A stretch of DNA of 64,000 bases, from contig NC_133121.1 in assembly GCF_033568475.1 (NCBI RefSeq), positions 8,680,001 to 8,744,000 on the forward strand, read 5' to 3'. Below the pieces are notes generated by a model that saw only the letters and a list, made by a program, of their open reading frames with translations, was not told the DNA's origin and did not search any database. This stretch comes from Henckelia pumila. Lineage: Eukaryota; Streptophyta; Magnoliopsida; Lamiales; Gesneriaceae. Shown here one piece after another: positions 35,474 to 46,629 of the stretch. A program made the position numbers and the translations under genes. Numbering within the stretch: position 1 is the stretch's first letter; each line of letters opens with the position of its first letter.

Positions 35474-35699
35474 CGGTAATATATGAAAACCGACCGATTT
35501 CCGGCTGGAGATGAATATTTCAGCCGACGGCGGACTTTCTCGCGTGGGGAATTTCCAGAAGAGAGTTCGATTCAACTGTTCAATACGGATTTGATCGATC
35601 GAGTTTGTGGAGCCCTCGATCTTGGGTTTCCGTTTGGAAAGGTAGAGGGGTTTGTTTTTCGCGAGGATAATAAATCAATTAATCAAATCTAAAAATATA

Positions 35700-36110
35700 T
35701 ATATTGTTGTTAAAAAAGAAAAAAATTATGATAAAAATTAAAAATTTTAAAGTCGAAATATATCAAACTTAACATTTTATAAAAAAAAATTTCTCTTAAA
35801 TTGTGATTTTCTACACAATTGGTGAGATCTATTTATAGATATCATTTGGAGATTAGTCCAAAAATTAATATATAATCATCTACATCATCACACACTAATT
35901 TTTAAAATTTTATAACTCAATTTTCAAGATTCAACATTAAATAATAATAATATATTTTCAAAACTCCCTCCTCTTGTGATCGTGATACGATTATTGTCTT
36001 TATTATGTGTTTTATACTGCCTCGTTAAAAACCTTACTAGAAAAAACTCATTGGGATAAAAATCATAGTAAGGAAAAAAGAGTACAGCCACGTAAACTCT
36101 CCCTCATGTT
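35700..36110 (-). mobile_element. Probable Copia 3' end and LTR remnant
   Basis: Reading the minus strand after the RNase H tail, a purine tract (ATGAGGGAGAG, near 36096-36106) is followed by the typical plant Copia LTR sentence GGTTTTTAACGAGGCAGTAT and a TATA-like CTATAAATAG near 35835. A TGTT...AACA interval at about 35706-35933 could be the LTR core, but the true boundaries are unclear. It ends about 230 bp upstream of the PUF start codon, so it could influence that promoter (inference). Confidence 0.6.
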
Positions 36111-36125
36111 AACACGAACAATTCT

Positions 36126-36371
36126 TCACATATTTAGTAGATTGCGCATCTCAATATTATATATATGATTTCTGAATATCGTCGTAGGAATTGTCTTTGT
36201 AAAGAGATCTGATGAGTTCTCACTTGATTGAATGTAACTGATATCAATATATTTGTTCTTCTCAAGCTCTTGGGTGAATGCAAAGAACTTTGGGGGAATA
36301 TGTTTGGTTCTGTCACTTTTGATGTACCCTTCTTTCATTTGAGCAACACATGCAGCATTATCTTCATACAG
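36126..36371 (-). pseudogene. Ty1/Copia RNase H C-terminus, truncated
   Basis: The minus frame contains LYEDNAACVAQ, KHIPPKFF and DLFTKTIPT, the conserved end of Copia polyproteins (RNase H domain), ending at a stop at 36126. The upstream part of pol is absent: at 36372 the sequence switches abruptly to the Gypsy LTR. A fragment of a once larger element. Confidence 0.88.
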
Positions 36372-38550
36372 TATTTAACCATGCATGTTTTATATGATTT
36401 AGTTGTGAATTTTGCTTCATACCTTGAGCAGATCATGTTTTCTTGCTCTCTTCAAGTTTTTCCTCAAGCTTTTCTTGGTTGGATCGTTCAAGGTCTGTTG
36501 GCTCATGGTTAAGGGGTGTCTAAGGGTCCCTAGGATCGAGTTTGATGAGTTCATGAACATGGAATAGGTTGGAAATGAAACAGGAACAGAAACTTGCACC
36601 AGGCGCGCAGGTTGATCAGTTCTGGGAGAATGGATCGTGTAGGCTGTAGGATGCGATTTAGAGGCTGGTTCTAGTTGTGTTAGAACCCCAAGACCTTGGG
36701 GAAGGTCCTCCAGGTGGGTTTCCGGCCTGTGATGTCCGGCGTTGGACGGTCGAACGGCCTGAAGTCTGAGTTTGTGTTCTGCGCGCGAGCAGATTATAGG
36801 TTGAGGAAGGAGGGGCTGGTTTCGGGTCCATAAGATGAGTTAGGGGCTGGGGTTGGTCTTGTTAGAACCGTCTCGATGTGGGCTAGGTATGAGGGGTGGT
36901 GCTCCGGTCGGTGGTGGCCGGAGCCAGGCGGCCGAAGTCCATATAGGTATGTTGGTTGCTGGTCATGGGACAGCCCAGCGTAGGTTCTGAAATTTGGTGT
37001 TTTTCGGGCGAGGCTCGAGTTCTTGGGTCCGGTTCGGGTCTAAATTATTGTGAGTTAAGTTAGATGAGTTCGGGTCCGGGTTATATTAGTTGAGCTTGGG
37101 TATTTTAATTTATTTTGATGAATACTTTAAGTTATGATTTGATGGGTTGAAGTTAGTTTTAAATAATTATTTGGGCTACTTGGGATAATATTTTGGGCTT
37201 AAATAATTATTTAAGTGAGTTCATTAAATTTTATAGGCCTAGAGTCCGTGAAAGTTATTGGACCAGTTTTGGAGTGCTCATTGGGCCAGTCTAGGTGATT
37301 AATGGGCTTGAACTTCAATATTGGGTCAAACATGTCTTAATGAGCTTGAATAATTTATTTGGGCTTAAATGTAAGTTAATGAGCTTAAGATGAGTTATTG
37401 GGACAGTCTAGAAGTTATTGGGCCTAAGTATAAGGAGTCAGCAGCCTGAACCAATCAATTAAAAATATTCATGATCCGTAAATATATATTTAATTATTGC
37501 ATGAATATTTTAAGTATTAAAAAGTATTATCTTTATGTTTATATGATTAAATAATTAAATATATATTTAGGGGCAAAAGTTTATGAAAATATGATCATGA
37601 AGAAATTTTTATGATTGTGCATGATGATATATGTATGATGCTGGGCATAAGAAAATATTTTAAGCAAGTTGAAGTGGGTGTGTGACAATCTACGGGATTG
37701 GAGATGGGATGCCTAGGCCCGGAGACATTTTCATATACCACGGGACTGTGGGTCGGGATACTGGGGCCCGATTGCCTTTCCATAAGATTATGATTATGTT
37801 TGCCTACGGTTCCGGGGTCAGCCTGGTGAAGGGGCCAAGAGGTGGAGATCCCACTGCCACGTACGTTGGTTCTTTGATTGATCAATCACTTTCACGGTCA
37901 CACGGCATGGATATAACCTTCAGTAAATTTTTAAGTTATGATATGCCCTAAGTATTATGCATGATGAATATGTATGCTAAGATTATGTATGATATGTTTA
38001 TGTTATGATTATGAAATAGAAATGTTAAGAACATGCATATATATAATATATTATGTATACTGCATTTATTTAATGTTGCATGGATTTTAGCATGTTGTTA
38101 TTATGAGATAGAACGTGTTGAGCATTTAGGCTCACTAGACTTAAATGGTGCAGGTGAACCTGCAGTTGATCTAAAGTTTATTGCCCCGACTGATGGTGAA
38201 GACGTATGAGCCTCCCTGCAGTCGGCTAGCCCGTGACCTGTGCTCAAGTTTATGTTTTGAGTGGATTTGAATATTAATACATTTTTCGCACAAGTTTTAA
38301 TATTTATTTATGAGCTTATGAATTTTATGTGAAGGATTTTTAGGGGTTTTGATTTGGATGTTTTATGCATGAATTTATGTTTATTTTAAAAATATTTAAT
38401 TTCATGCAATATTATGAAAATTTTTAAGTAGAATATTTTATGGAAATTTATTTTGAGTTTAAACATATTTATATATAATAATTCTTTTTATACGTTATAG
38501 ATATAAAATATTAAATTAAAAAAAAATTCAGAGTAGTAGTGGTCGTTTCA
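36372..38550 (+). repeat. Truncated 5' LTR of the outer Gypsy element
   Basis: It ends TTTCA directly before a primer-binding site, and from 36372 it matches 63364-64000 (3' LTR) with scattered changes, for example TATTTAACCATGCATGTTTT in both. The first ~0.8 kb of the LTR, known from the 3' copy, is missing. Short open frames inside are not genes. Confidence 0.85.
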
Positions 38551-38552
38551 GT

Positions 38553-38564
38553 TGGTATCAGAGC
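38553..38564 (+). promoter_or_regulatory. Primer-binding site, outer Gypsy
   Basis: TGGTATCAGAGC is complementary to the 3' end of initiator tRNA-Met, 2 bp after the LTR end. Confidence 0.92.
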
Positions 38565-38740
38565 AAGGTCCTTAGAGGGTACTAGTTGCTACGTGGAGCT
38601 CAGAAGTCGCACTACCAGTCTGTAAGTTTAAATATTTTAATTATTTGTATGGAGCTTAATTAGGAATAATGCTTTAATGATTTAAGTTATGAGAATTTTT
38701 TTTTATACTTAGTTATGCATGTGATTCATGTGAGAGATTT

Positions 38741-39623
38741 ATGGAAATTGCATTATGCCTCCCTGAAGGAGTCCTCGGGAAACCAGTACCAATAATGGTG
38801 ATCGGTGTGGTAAGACGAACCATAATCTATCTCCACTACCTCAGCTTGCACTGTTTGAGAGAGCCAGCGTGGATATGTTGGCTGAGATCACAAAGCTACT
38901 TGAGCACCAGGCTGCACAACCAAGGAAGTCCCACGAGGAGGATGTGACAGAGCGATTCTATAAGCAAGGGCCCAAGGAGTTTAGCGGTACTACTGAACCA
39001 CTTTTTATTTAGGAGTGGATTCGATAAGATTTGCTTACATGGAGATCACTTATGCTGATAAAATAAGGTGTTCTATCTCTATGATGAGGGATGATGTAGC
39101 ACTTTGGTGGGAAGGAACAATGATTAAGATGAATTTGCAGACCTTGTAATGGGTAGAATTTAGAAAGATGTTCTTCGGGAAATATTCCACTGTAGAGACA
39201 CGTGACAGACTGATTCTGGAGTTTATGAGTCTTTGTCAGGGAGACAATTCTGTTGCCGACTACGTGAAGCAGCTTGAGAGAGGATGTCATTTTGTACCCT
39301 TAATTGCTGGAGATGATAAAGAAAAGCCAAGACATTTCACAAATGGTTTGAGATCGGATATTAATTACGACATGTATAAGGTTGATGTAGCGGACTACAT
39401 AGCAGCAGTTAATAGAGCTTTCAGGTCCAAGAAGGCGAGAAGATAAATGTAATCGAATTATCAGAAGAAGAGGTAGTTACAACAACTCTTTAGGGGTCAG
39501 ACTTCGCAATATCCAATGAAGAAGCAGTTCACTGAGCCGTTTAAGGGTCCAAATCCCCCTAGCCAGCTGCGGCGGCCTCAGGGCCAGTAGAAATCGCAGT
39601 AGCAAAGGATTAATGGTCATAGC
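38741..39623 (+). pseudogene. Degenerate gag of the outer Gypsy, first part
   Basis: Gag-like segments in several frames with stops between them. The best piece (39168-39446) carries FFGKYSTVETRDRLILEF, then Q-GD-SVADYVKQLER and a GLRSDI motif typical of the Retrotrans_gag domain. The last five bases (ATAGC, 39619-39623) are the target duplication of the inner element. The gene resumes at 48618. Confidence 0.8.
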
Positions 39624-41612
39624 TGTAAGGCCCGAGATTAATTAATATTAATCCGAACTTATTTAATTTTAATCCGAGTATATTTAATTTGGGAATATTT
39701 AGAGTTTCGATTTAAATTCTAATATTCTTAAATTATTTAGGATTGAAATTGAATTAAAAAGAGGGCCGAGGACAGAATTGTAATTTTTGAAGTACGAGGG
39801 ACTAAATTGCAATTATATTATAACATATCCGATTTTAAGTGTATAGTTATCACTTGGACGTGTTCTTTGAATATCCAATTCAAAAACTTGTACAGAGCCG
39901 AGTTTATCTTCTTGTTTCTTTGATTTCATGATTTTCGATTTGCCATAACTTTTGCTCCGGTTATCCGATTTTGATTCCGTAAATTGTTCTGGAATCCTTA
40001 CGACGAGGGCTTCGATCTCATGTAAGTTTTGTATTATTCTATATGGATTTCGAAATCAGTAGTTGACATATATCAGATTCTGAGTTCTTGATCATGTTTA
40101 TTGACATATATGCAATTCTATATTCGAAACCAGATCAAAGAGTTTATCCTATTTGTTCTTAATCTTGAATTCAGTTACGATTCAAGTTTATAGCTGATGT
40201 TAGGATGATTTGTATGATGATTTATTGATTTGATGCACGAATGAATGATATTGGAGTTAGTACTGATTTCGATATTTCGTTGGTTATCGATTTTCAATCG
40301 CTACGCCGTCGAATCGTGTTTTGAAGTCATTTTGATAGTCTATGTCTGAGCTGAAGTCCTTATCTAGATGTTATGAATGTTATAGCATTTTTATTCTTCA
40401 GTTTCAGTTGAGTTTGGAAGGCCAACGACTCAAGACGTCGACTTTGAACCGCAGAAGTTGCTTGAGGTTTGAAATGCGATTGATTGACGAATTGTTGATG
40501 GTTTTGATTCGTTCTGAAATGATTGAGTTGAATGAAGTTTGATATATATGTTCTGATTGTTATATTGCAGATTGAAGTGTTCAGAATAGAGATATTCGAA
40601 GATATAATGACGACATAGCAAGTTAGGGACTTTGAAACTCAAGAACGACTATTCTTGAGTTGGCCCGCAAAAACCACATACTTGATATGTTTTGCTTTAT
40701 GTTTGATGTTGTCGATCCATCTCAGGTAGTGGATCTTTAAGTTTGAGTCGATATGATAGTATATTGAATTGATTTTTTGCCAAGGTTGCGGTTAACCTTA
40801 TTTTCTAGCCAGAATGGATACGATAGATGGATATCCATGTCAAGATCATTTATGAATCTTGATGGCTTCGAAGTTATATGAATCAGTTCTTATGCAAAGC
40901 GTTAATTTACTCTATTTGTTGAATCGAGTTTAAATAGAGTCGATATGATTTATTTAACGCTTTCTATATGTTGGTTATACTGGGATTGATTTCTCACCGG
41001 AGTTTATCCGGTTGTTGTCTTGTTTTGTATGTGTGCATGAAAACAGATGGGGCAGGAGCTGGTCAAGGACGACGATAGTAGCTCATGAGTGAAGATTAGA
41101 TGTGGACTCGGGTTGTGTCTAGCTGAATCGAGGTGTTTAAGTTCTAGCTTGAATGTTAAAAATACTTGAAGTAGCTGGTATTGAGTTGTGAGTGAACAAC
41201 ATATGTAAATTGTAACTTTTGCTAGACTTTAATCTTCTTGTTCATGTATCGATTTCCTTGTGAACATGTTTAGATTTGGTTATATGTTAATCTTCATGTT
41301 CTAGACTTGAATTTGATGGATTGGAATTGTTGGAAAGGATCAAAGTTGCTGACAAAATAACAGAGCAGACTTTCTGCCCAGGATGCGCCCGCGCGGCATA
41401 AAACTACCGCCCGCGCGCAGCCTGGTTCTCAGCCTACTGTTTTGGAAAAAAAAACAAGGGCGCCCGCGCGGCAGTTTTTGACCGCCCGCGTGCACCCCTT
41501 TTTGAAAAAAAAAATAAAAAATTCTTGATCCTTATTCTTTCCTTATTAGATTAATGATGCTTATTCATTAATTGCCTTTTAAGATTTGAGATTAGCAACC
41601 CAAGGCCCCACA
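39624..41612 (+). repeat. 5' LTR of the inner Gypsy
   Basis: Starts TGTAAGGCCCG and ends GGCCCCACA. It pairs with 46630-48617. A GC-rich patch near 41385-41500 (CCCGCGCGG words) contrasts with the AT-rich remainder. Small open frames inside occur in both LTR copies and are not genes. Confidence 0.96.
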
Positions 41613-41617
41613 ACAGG

Positions 41618-41629
41618 TGGTATCAAAGC
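41618..41629 (+). promoter_or_regulatory. Primer-binding site, inner Gypsy
   Basis: TGGTATCAAAGC, complementary to initiator tRNA-Met, 5 bp after the LTR. Confidence 0.93.
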
Positions 41630-41961
41630 GTTAAGTTTCTTGGACTGAGAATAGATGAGCGGGGTAGATCGAGTCTTCTATTCTGATTTATTTATTGCTT
41701 TCATACTTGTATGGTATATGAATTCTTGTTCCCCGATGTTTATTTATCATATGATGTTGTTATAGAGTGAGAAGCGTATGCCGTACAGTTTTCTGAATGA
41801 CATGCTATCTGATTATTTGATTGAAGACATAGCATGTATTGAATAAGTATGAATTAGATTCGATCTCTTGAGAAGACATTATTGTGCTACTCAGAAGAAG
41901 ACTGAACCTGAAATGTATTATGATATGATGAATTGTACACTAATCTGTTTGATTATCAGAT

Positions 41962-42588
41962 ATGCCTCCCCGACCAGTACCGAGAGTTAGACAGACTTTG
42001 ACAGTGAATGAACCAGAACAGACAAATGTTGCACAGGTCCCAGTGACAGCAACTGAACATGGACAGAGTAATACTGCTGTTGATCTGTTTGGTGATGCCA
42101 ATCCGATGGAGAAGCTTTTGAAGCGATTACAGTCCTTCAAACCACCAACACTACAAGGGACTGAGACCTCTATTGACTGTGAGAACTGGCTGGAGGATAT
42201 AGAGCAGTTATTCGAGTCACTTGATTATGCAGATGAACGACGTGTGAGATTAGTGATTCATCAGTTACATGGCCTGACGAAGAATTGGTGGGTAGCGACA
42301 AAGAAAGCATTTGAAAACCAAGGTACAGTTATTACTTGGACTGTATTTAAAACTGCCTTCTATCAGCGTTTCTTTCCCGTGTCTTATCGGAAGGACAAGG
42401 GAGCGGAATTCGCAAGTTTGCAACAGGTCCAAATGAATATCGAAGATTATGTTGCAAAATTTACGAGTTTGATGAAGTTTTCTCCACATGTTGCTGCTAG
42501 TGACGAAGCTCAAGCCAATCAATTTATAAATGGTTTGAATCCTGACATGTACTCTTGTAAATTCGGGAAGACCAAGTACCTTCGCTGA
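41962..42588 (+). pseudogene. Gag of the inner Gypsy, N-terminal part
   Basis: 208 codons from ATG 41962. A Pro/Gln-rich start is followed by the Retrotrans_gag domain (ENWLEDIEQLF, WWVATKKAF, then FYQRFFPVSYRKDKGAEF). The family's usual frame is lost near 42560, where the frame runs into a stop, so gag is split from the zinc-knuckle part that follows. Confidence 0.9.
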
Positions 42589-42625
42589 TGCTCTGAATCG
42601 TGCAAATGGTGCAGAAGCGGGAATA

Positions 42626-43300
42626 ATGAAACAAAGAGGAGCTCAGTTTGTTCCCCAACCTATGAAACAACAACAAGAACAGCCATCGATTCCACCACCA
42701 CCTCGATTTGAAGCTGGAGGTAGTAGCAGTGGAAAGAAAAGTTTCTTCAAGGGTAGGAGCAAACAGTTTAAGAGATCAGGTGGTAGTATCTCTTCTAGTT
42801 CAAGTAGTTCCCGACAGTCTAGAGCTGGACAGAGGTCAGATGTTTATTGCACCAAATATGGAGGTCGACATACAAATGAGCAGTGCCGAGGTGTGTTTGG
42901 AAGTTGCAATATTTGCAACAATATGAGACATTTTGCGAGAGTGTGTCCACAACGAGGTTCTAAAGGTGCTCAGGGTACTGGATCGTCTAGACCGGTAGCT
43001 CAGGCTAAAAGACAAGTGTCTTCTGTTCATTTCTTTCAACCACAGCCTGCAGCACAAGGAAGAGGAGGAGGTCAGACAGTGAATCAACCTCCAAGGCAAC
43101 AAGCACGAGTGTTTGCATTGACAGAGGAGCAAGCACAAGCGGAACCAGGCGATGTGATTGCAGGTAACTGTTCTCTTTCTGGTTATCCTGCGTATGTTTT
43201 ATTTGATACTGGTGCGTCGCATACTTTCATTTCTGAGCAGTTTGTTGCATTGCATTCATTACCTGTTGAGTCATTAGCTACTGTAGTGTCTATATCTTAA
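42626..43300 (+). pseudogene. Gag zinc knuckle and aspartic protease, inner Gypsy
   Basis: A Ser/Gln-rich linker and a zinc-knuckle region (CNICNNMRHFARVC, in which the usual Gly-His is changed to Arg-His). The retropepsin active site is FDTGASHTF (~residue 190), intact. The frame stops at 43298; pol resumes in another frame. Retropepsin would normally process the polyprotein. Confidence 0.9.
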
Positions 43301-43428
43301 CCGTTGGGAAAAGGTATAGTATCAGTGAAGTCTGTCAGAAACTGTATACTACAGTCGAAGGTAATGAAGTTGAGCTTGACTGCATCGTTCTTGGTTTATC
43401 TGATTTTGACTATATAATCGGTATTGAT

Positions 43429-44274
43429 ATGTTAACCAAGTACAGAGCTACAGTTGACTGTTTTCAGAAGATAGTGAGGTTCAGACCAGTGATGGCTGAC
43501 GAATGGAAATTTTATGGTAAGGGTGCTAGATCTAAAATTCCCTTGATATCTGTTATTGCTATGACTGATTTGTTACAGAAGGGAGCAGAGGGATTTTTGA
43601 TCTATGCAGTTGATGTGCTGAAGACTAGTCCAAAATTGACTGATTTACCAGTGGTGAATGAGTTTGCAGATGTATTCCCTGACGAGATTCCGGGATTTCC
43701 ACCGTACAGAGAGGTAGACTTCGGTATTGAATTGATGTCAGGTACACAGCCGATATCGAAAGCACCTTACCGAATGACACCGATTGAACTGAAAGAACTG
43801 AAAGACCAACTTGAAGATTTGTTGGCCAAAGGATATATCAGACCGAGTGTGTCCCCATGGGGTGATCCAGTCTTATTTGTTAGAAAGAAGGACGGATCGA
43901 TGAGATTATGTATTGACTACCGGCAATTGAACAAAGCAATGGTAAAGAATCTTTATCCTTTACCTCGTATCGATGATTTATTTGATCAATTGCAGGGATC
44001 GTCGGTATATTCGAAGATTGATCTACGATCCGGTTATCATCAGTTGAGGGTTAGAGACGAGGACATTCCTAAGACTGCATTTAGAACCAGGTATGACCAT
44101 TATGAATTCATAGTCATGCCTTTTGGTCTAACGAATGCACCAGCAGTTTTTATGGGATTGATGAATAGAGTATTTCAAAGATATTTAGATGACTTTGTGA
44201 TTATCTTTATCAATGATATTTTGATATACTCTAAAATATGTGTGAACATGTTGATCATCTCTGAATTGTACTGA
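43429..44274 (+). pseudogene. Reverse transcriptase of the inner Gypsy, active site altered
   Basis: RT fingers and palm: [36 protein letters not shown], then [15 protein letters not shown] with the first catalytic Asp. The canonical FIDD metal-binding motif reads [10 protein letters not shown], so the first Asp of that pair is Asn, which should disable polymerase activity. The frame is lost soon afterwards (~44240) by a net one-base change. RT copies element RNA to DNA in virus-like particles. Confidence 0.93.
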
Positions 44275-44294
44275 GAACATTAAGAGAAGAGAAA

Positions 44295-45194
44295 TTGTAT
44301 GTCAAGTTATCCAAATGTGAATTTTGGTTGCAGAAAGTTGTTTTTCTTGGCCATATAATTTCAGGAGATGGCATTTCGGTTGATCCGAGTAAGGTAGAAG
44401 CTGTGATCAGTTGGCAGAGACCGACATCTGTGCCAGAAATTCGAAGTTTTATGTGCTTAACTTGGTATTACTGTCGATTCATTCGAGATTTTTCATCGAT
44501 AGCGAAGCCTATTACACAGCTTACACAGAAGAATGCACCATTTATTTGGTCTAAGGCATGTGAAAGGAGTTTTATCAAACTAAAGAAGAGATTGACTACA
44601 TCGTCGGTTTTAAAAATCCCTACAGGTACTGGTAATTTTGTTGTTTATTGTGATGCTTCTCACCAGGGTTTGAGATGTATTTTAATGCAAAAAGGACATG
44701 TTGTCGCTTATGCTTCTCGACAATTGAAACCACATGAAGTCAGGTATCCGATTCATGATCTTGAATTGGCTGCAATCGTCTTTGCATTGAAAATCTGGAG
44801 ACATTACTTATATGGCGAGAAGTTTGAAATCTTTTCTGATCACAAAAGTTTGAAGTATCTGTTCTCACAATCCGAATTGAATATGAGACAACGACGATGA
44901 CTTGATTTATTGAAGGATTTTGATTGTGAAATCAAATACTATCCGGGGAAATCTAATGCAGCAGCGGATGCCCTGAGTAGAAAGTTATGTGCTTTATCCT
45001 TGTCTACGGTAGGTGTATCTAATTTGATTGAGGATTGTTATATTTCTGGGTATGTATTTGAGACAGATAGAAGGCCGATGAGAGTATATGCAATCAGTGC
45101 TGAGCCAAAATTGCTGATTCGTATCAAAGAAGCGCAGAAAGCCGATCAGAATGTACAGAAATCAATTGAAATAATCCGATCAGGATTAGTCTGA
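44295..45194 (+). pseudogene. RT connection and RNase H of the inner Gypsy, internal stop
   Basis: The RT thumb ([17 protein letters not shown]) leads into RNase H, with acidic residues visible in [26 protein letters not shown] and the later AAADALSRK. A TGA at 44898 interrupts one continuous frame where the family normally has Trp (RQRRWLD-type site), consistent with a TGG-to-TGA change. The frame ends at 45192, just before integrase. Confidence 0.92.
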
Positions 45195-45216
45195 GTAAAA
45201 GGTTAGTGATGATGAT

Positions 45217-46518
45217 ATGTTGTATGTGAATAACCGAATAGTTTTTCTCAATGTTGCAGACTTGAGACAGAATATTTTGAAAGAAGCCCATTGCAGTCGC
45301 TTCAGTGTTCATCCTGGAGGCAGAAAGATGTATAACGACTTGAAAAATCAGTACTGGTGGAAACAAATGAAGTCTGATGTGACTGAATTTGTTTCCAAAT
45401 GTTTGACTGAAATAAAAAAACCAGGTGGCCTATTACAGAGTTTATCGATTCCTGAATGTAAATGGGACCACATTTTCATGGACTTTGTAACAAAATTGCC
45501 ACGATCATCTCGAGGATGCGATGCTGTTTGGGTGATCATCGACAGATTGACAAAATCTGCGTGCTTTATTCCTTACCGAATGACTTATCGTCATGATCAA
45601 ATGACAGATCTCTATATTCGAGAAGTGGTAAGACTACACGGTGTGCCAAAGTCAATAGTTTCTGACCGAGATCCGAGATTGAATTTGCACTTTTGGCATA
45701 GCCTACAGGAAGCTCTAGGTACGCGCTTACATTTGAGTACTGCTTACCATCCTCAAACTGACGGTCAATCTGAAAGAACTATTCAGACGCTTGAGGATAT
45801 GTTGAGAGCAGTAGTACTTGATTTTGGTACTACATTGCAAGATTCTATACCACTCGTGGAATTTTCTTATAACAACAGTTATCATACAAGTATAGAGATG
45901 GCTCCTATTGAAGCGTTATATGGGAAGAAGTGTCTATCGCCATTGTATTGGGATGATGTTTCTGAGATACCTGACTTAAGGCCAGATTTGATCAGACAGA
46001 TGACTGAGAAAGTAAAGTTTATACAGCAAAGAATGAGAACAGCGCAGCACATACAAACCAGATATGCGAATGTACGACGACGGCCGTTATCTTTTGATCA
46101 GGGAGATAGAGTGTTTCTGAAGATTTCACCATTCAGGGGCACAGTCCGATTTGGTAAACGAGGAAAGTTATCTCCGCGATATATTGGGCCGTACGAGATT
46201 CTCGAGAAGATAAGAAATCTTGCTTATCGACTCGCTCTTCCTATGTCTTTATCTGGAATACATGATGTTTTTCATGTATCGATGTTGAGAAAGTATATAT
46301 CTGATACATCTCATGTGATTCGATATGATGAAGCTGAGTTGGATGCTATTCTTAGTTATTTTGAACGACCAATTCAGATACTCGATATGAAGGAAAAACG
46401 ACTCCGAAACAAAACCATTCCTTTGGTGAAGATTCAATGGAATCGACACGGAGTTGAAGAAGCGACGTGGGAAGTCGAGGAAGATATGAAGCAAAGATTT
46501 CCCTACTTATTCCACTGA
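45217..46518 (+). pseudogene. Integrase and chromodomain-like tail of the inner Gypsy
   Basis: 433 codons open. The zinc-binding region keeps HC...HPGG and a first Cys (SKC), but the second Cys of the HHCC site is lost in a short deletion (KCLTEIKKPGG). The catalytic D,D-35-E core is recognisable (FMDFVTKLP, IVSDRDPRL, GQSERTIQTLED). The tail IQWNRHGVEEATWEVEEDM is chromodomain-like, which in chromoviruses guides insertion to heterochromatin. The damaged zinc site would impair the enzyme. Confidence 0.93.
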
Positions 46519-46616
46519 AGTGAGTTTTTATTCAGTTTTAAGTTATTCCTTATTCTTATGTGCTTACAGACTACATATCTATACTGTTTATGAATTCGAT
46601 GACGAACTCATGTCTT

Positions 46617-46629
46617 AGTGGGGGAGAAA
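46617..46629 (+). promoter_or_regulatory. Polypurine tract, inner Gypsy
   Basis: AGTGGGGGAGAAA directly before the 3' LTR; the plus-strand primer site. Confidence 0.85.

Noticed and set aside
39624-41612. Open frames of 66-92 codons in the LTRs (e.g. 40342-40542, 47349-47624)
   Set aside because: They recur in both LTR copies and have no coding signature.
38553-41629. tRNA genes near the LTR ends
   Set aside because: The matches are the 12-nt primer-binding sites only; no tRNA fold is present.
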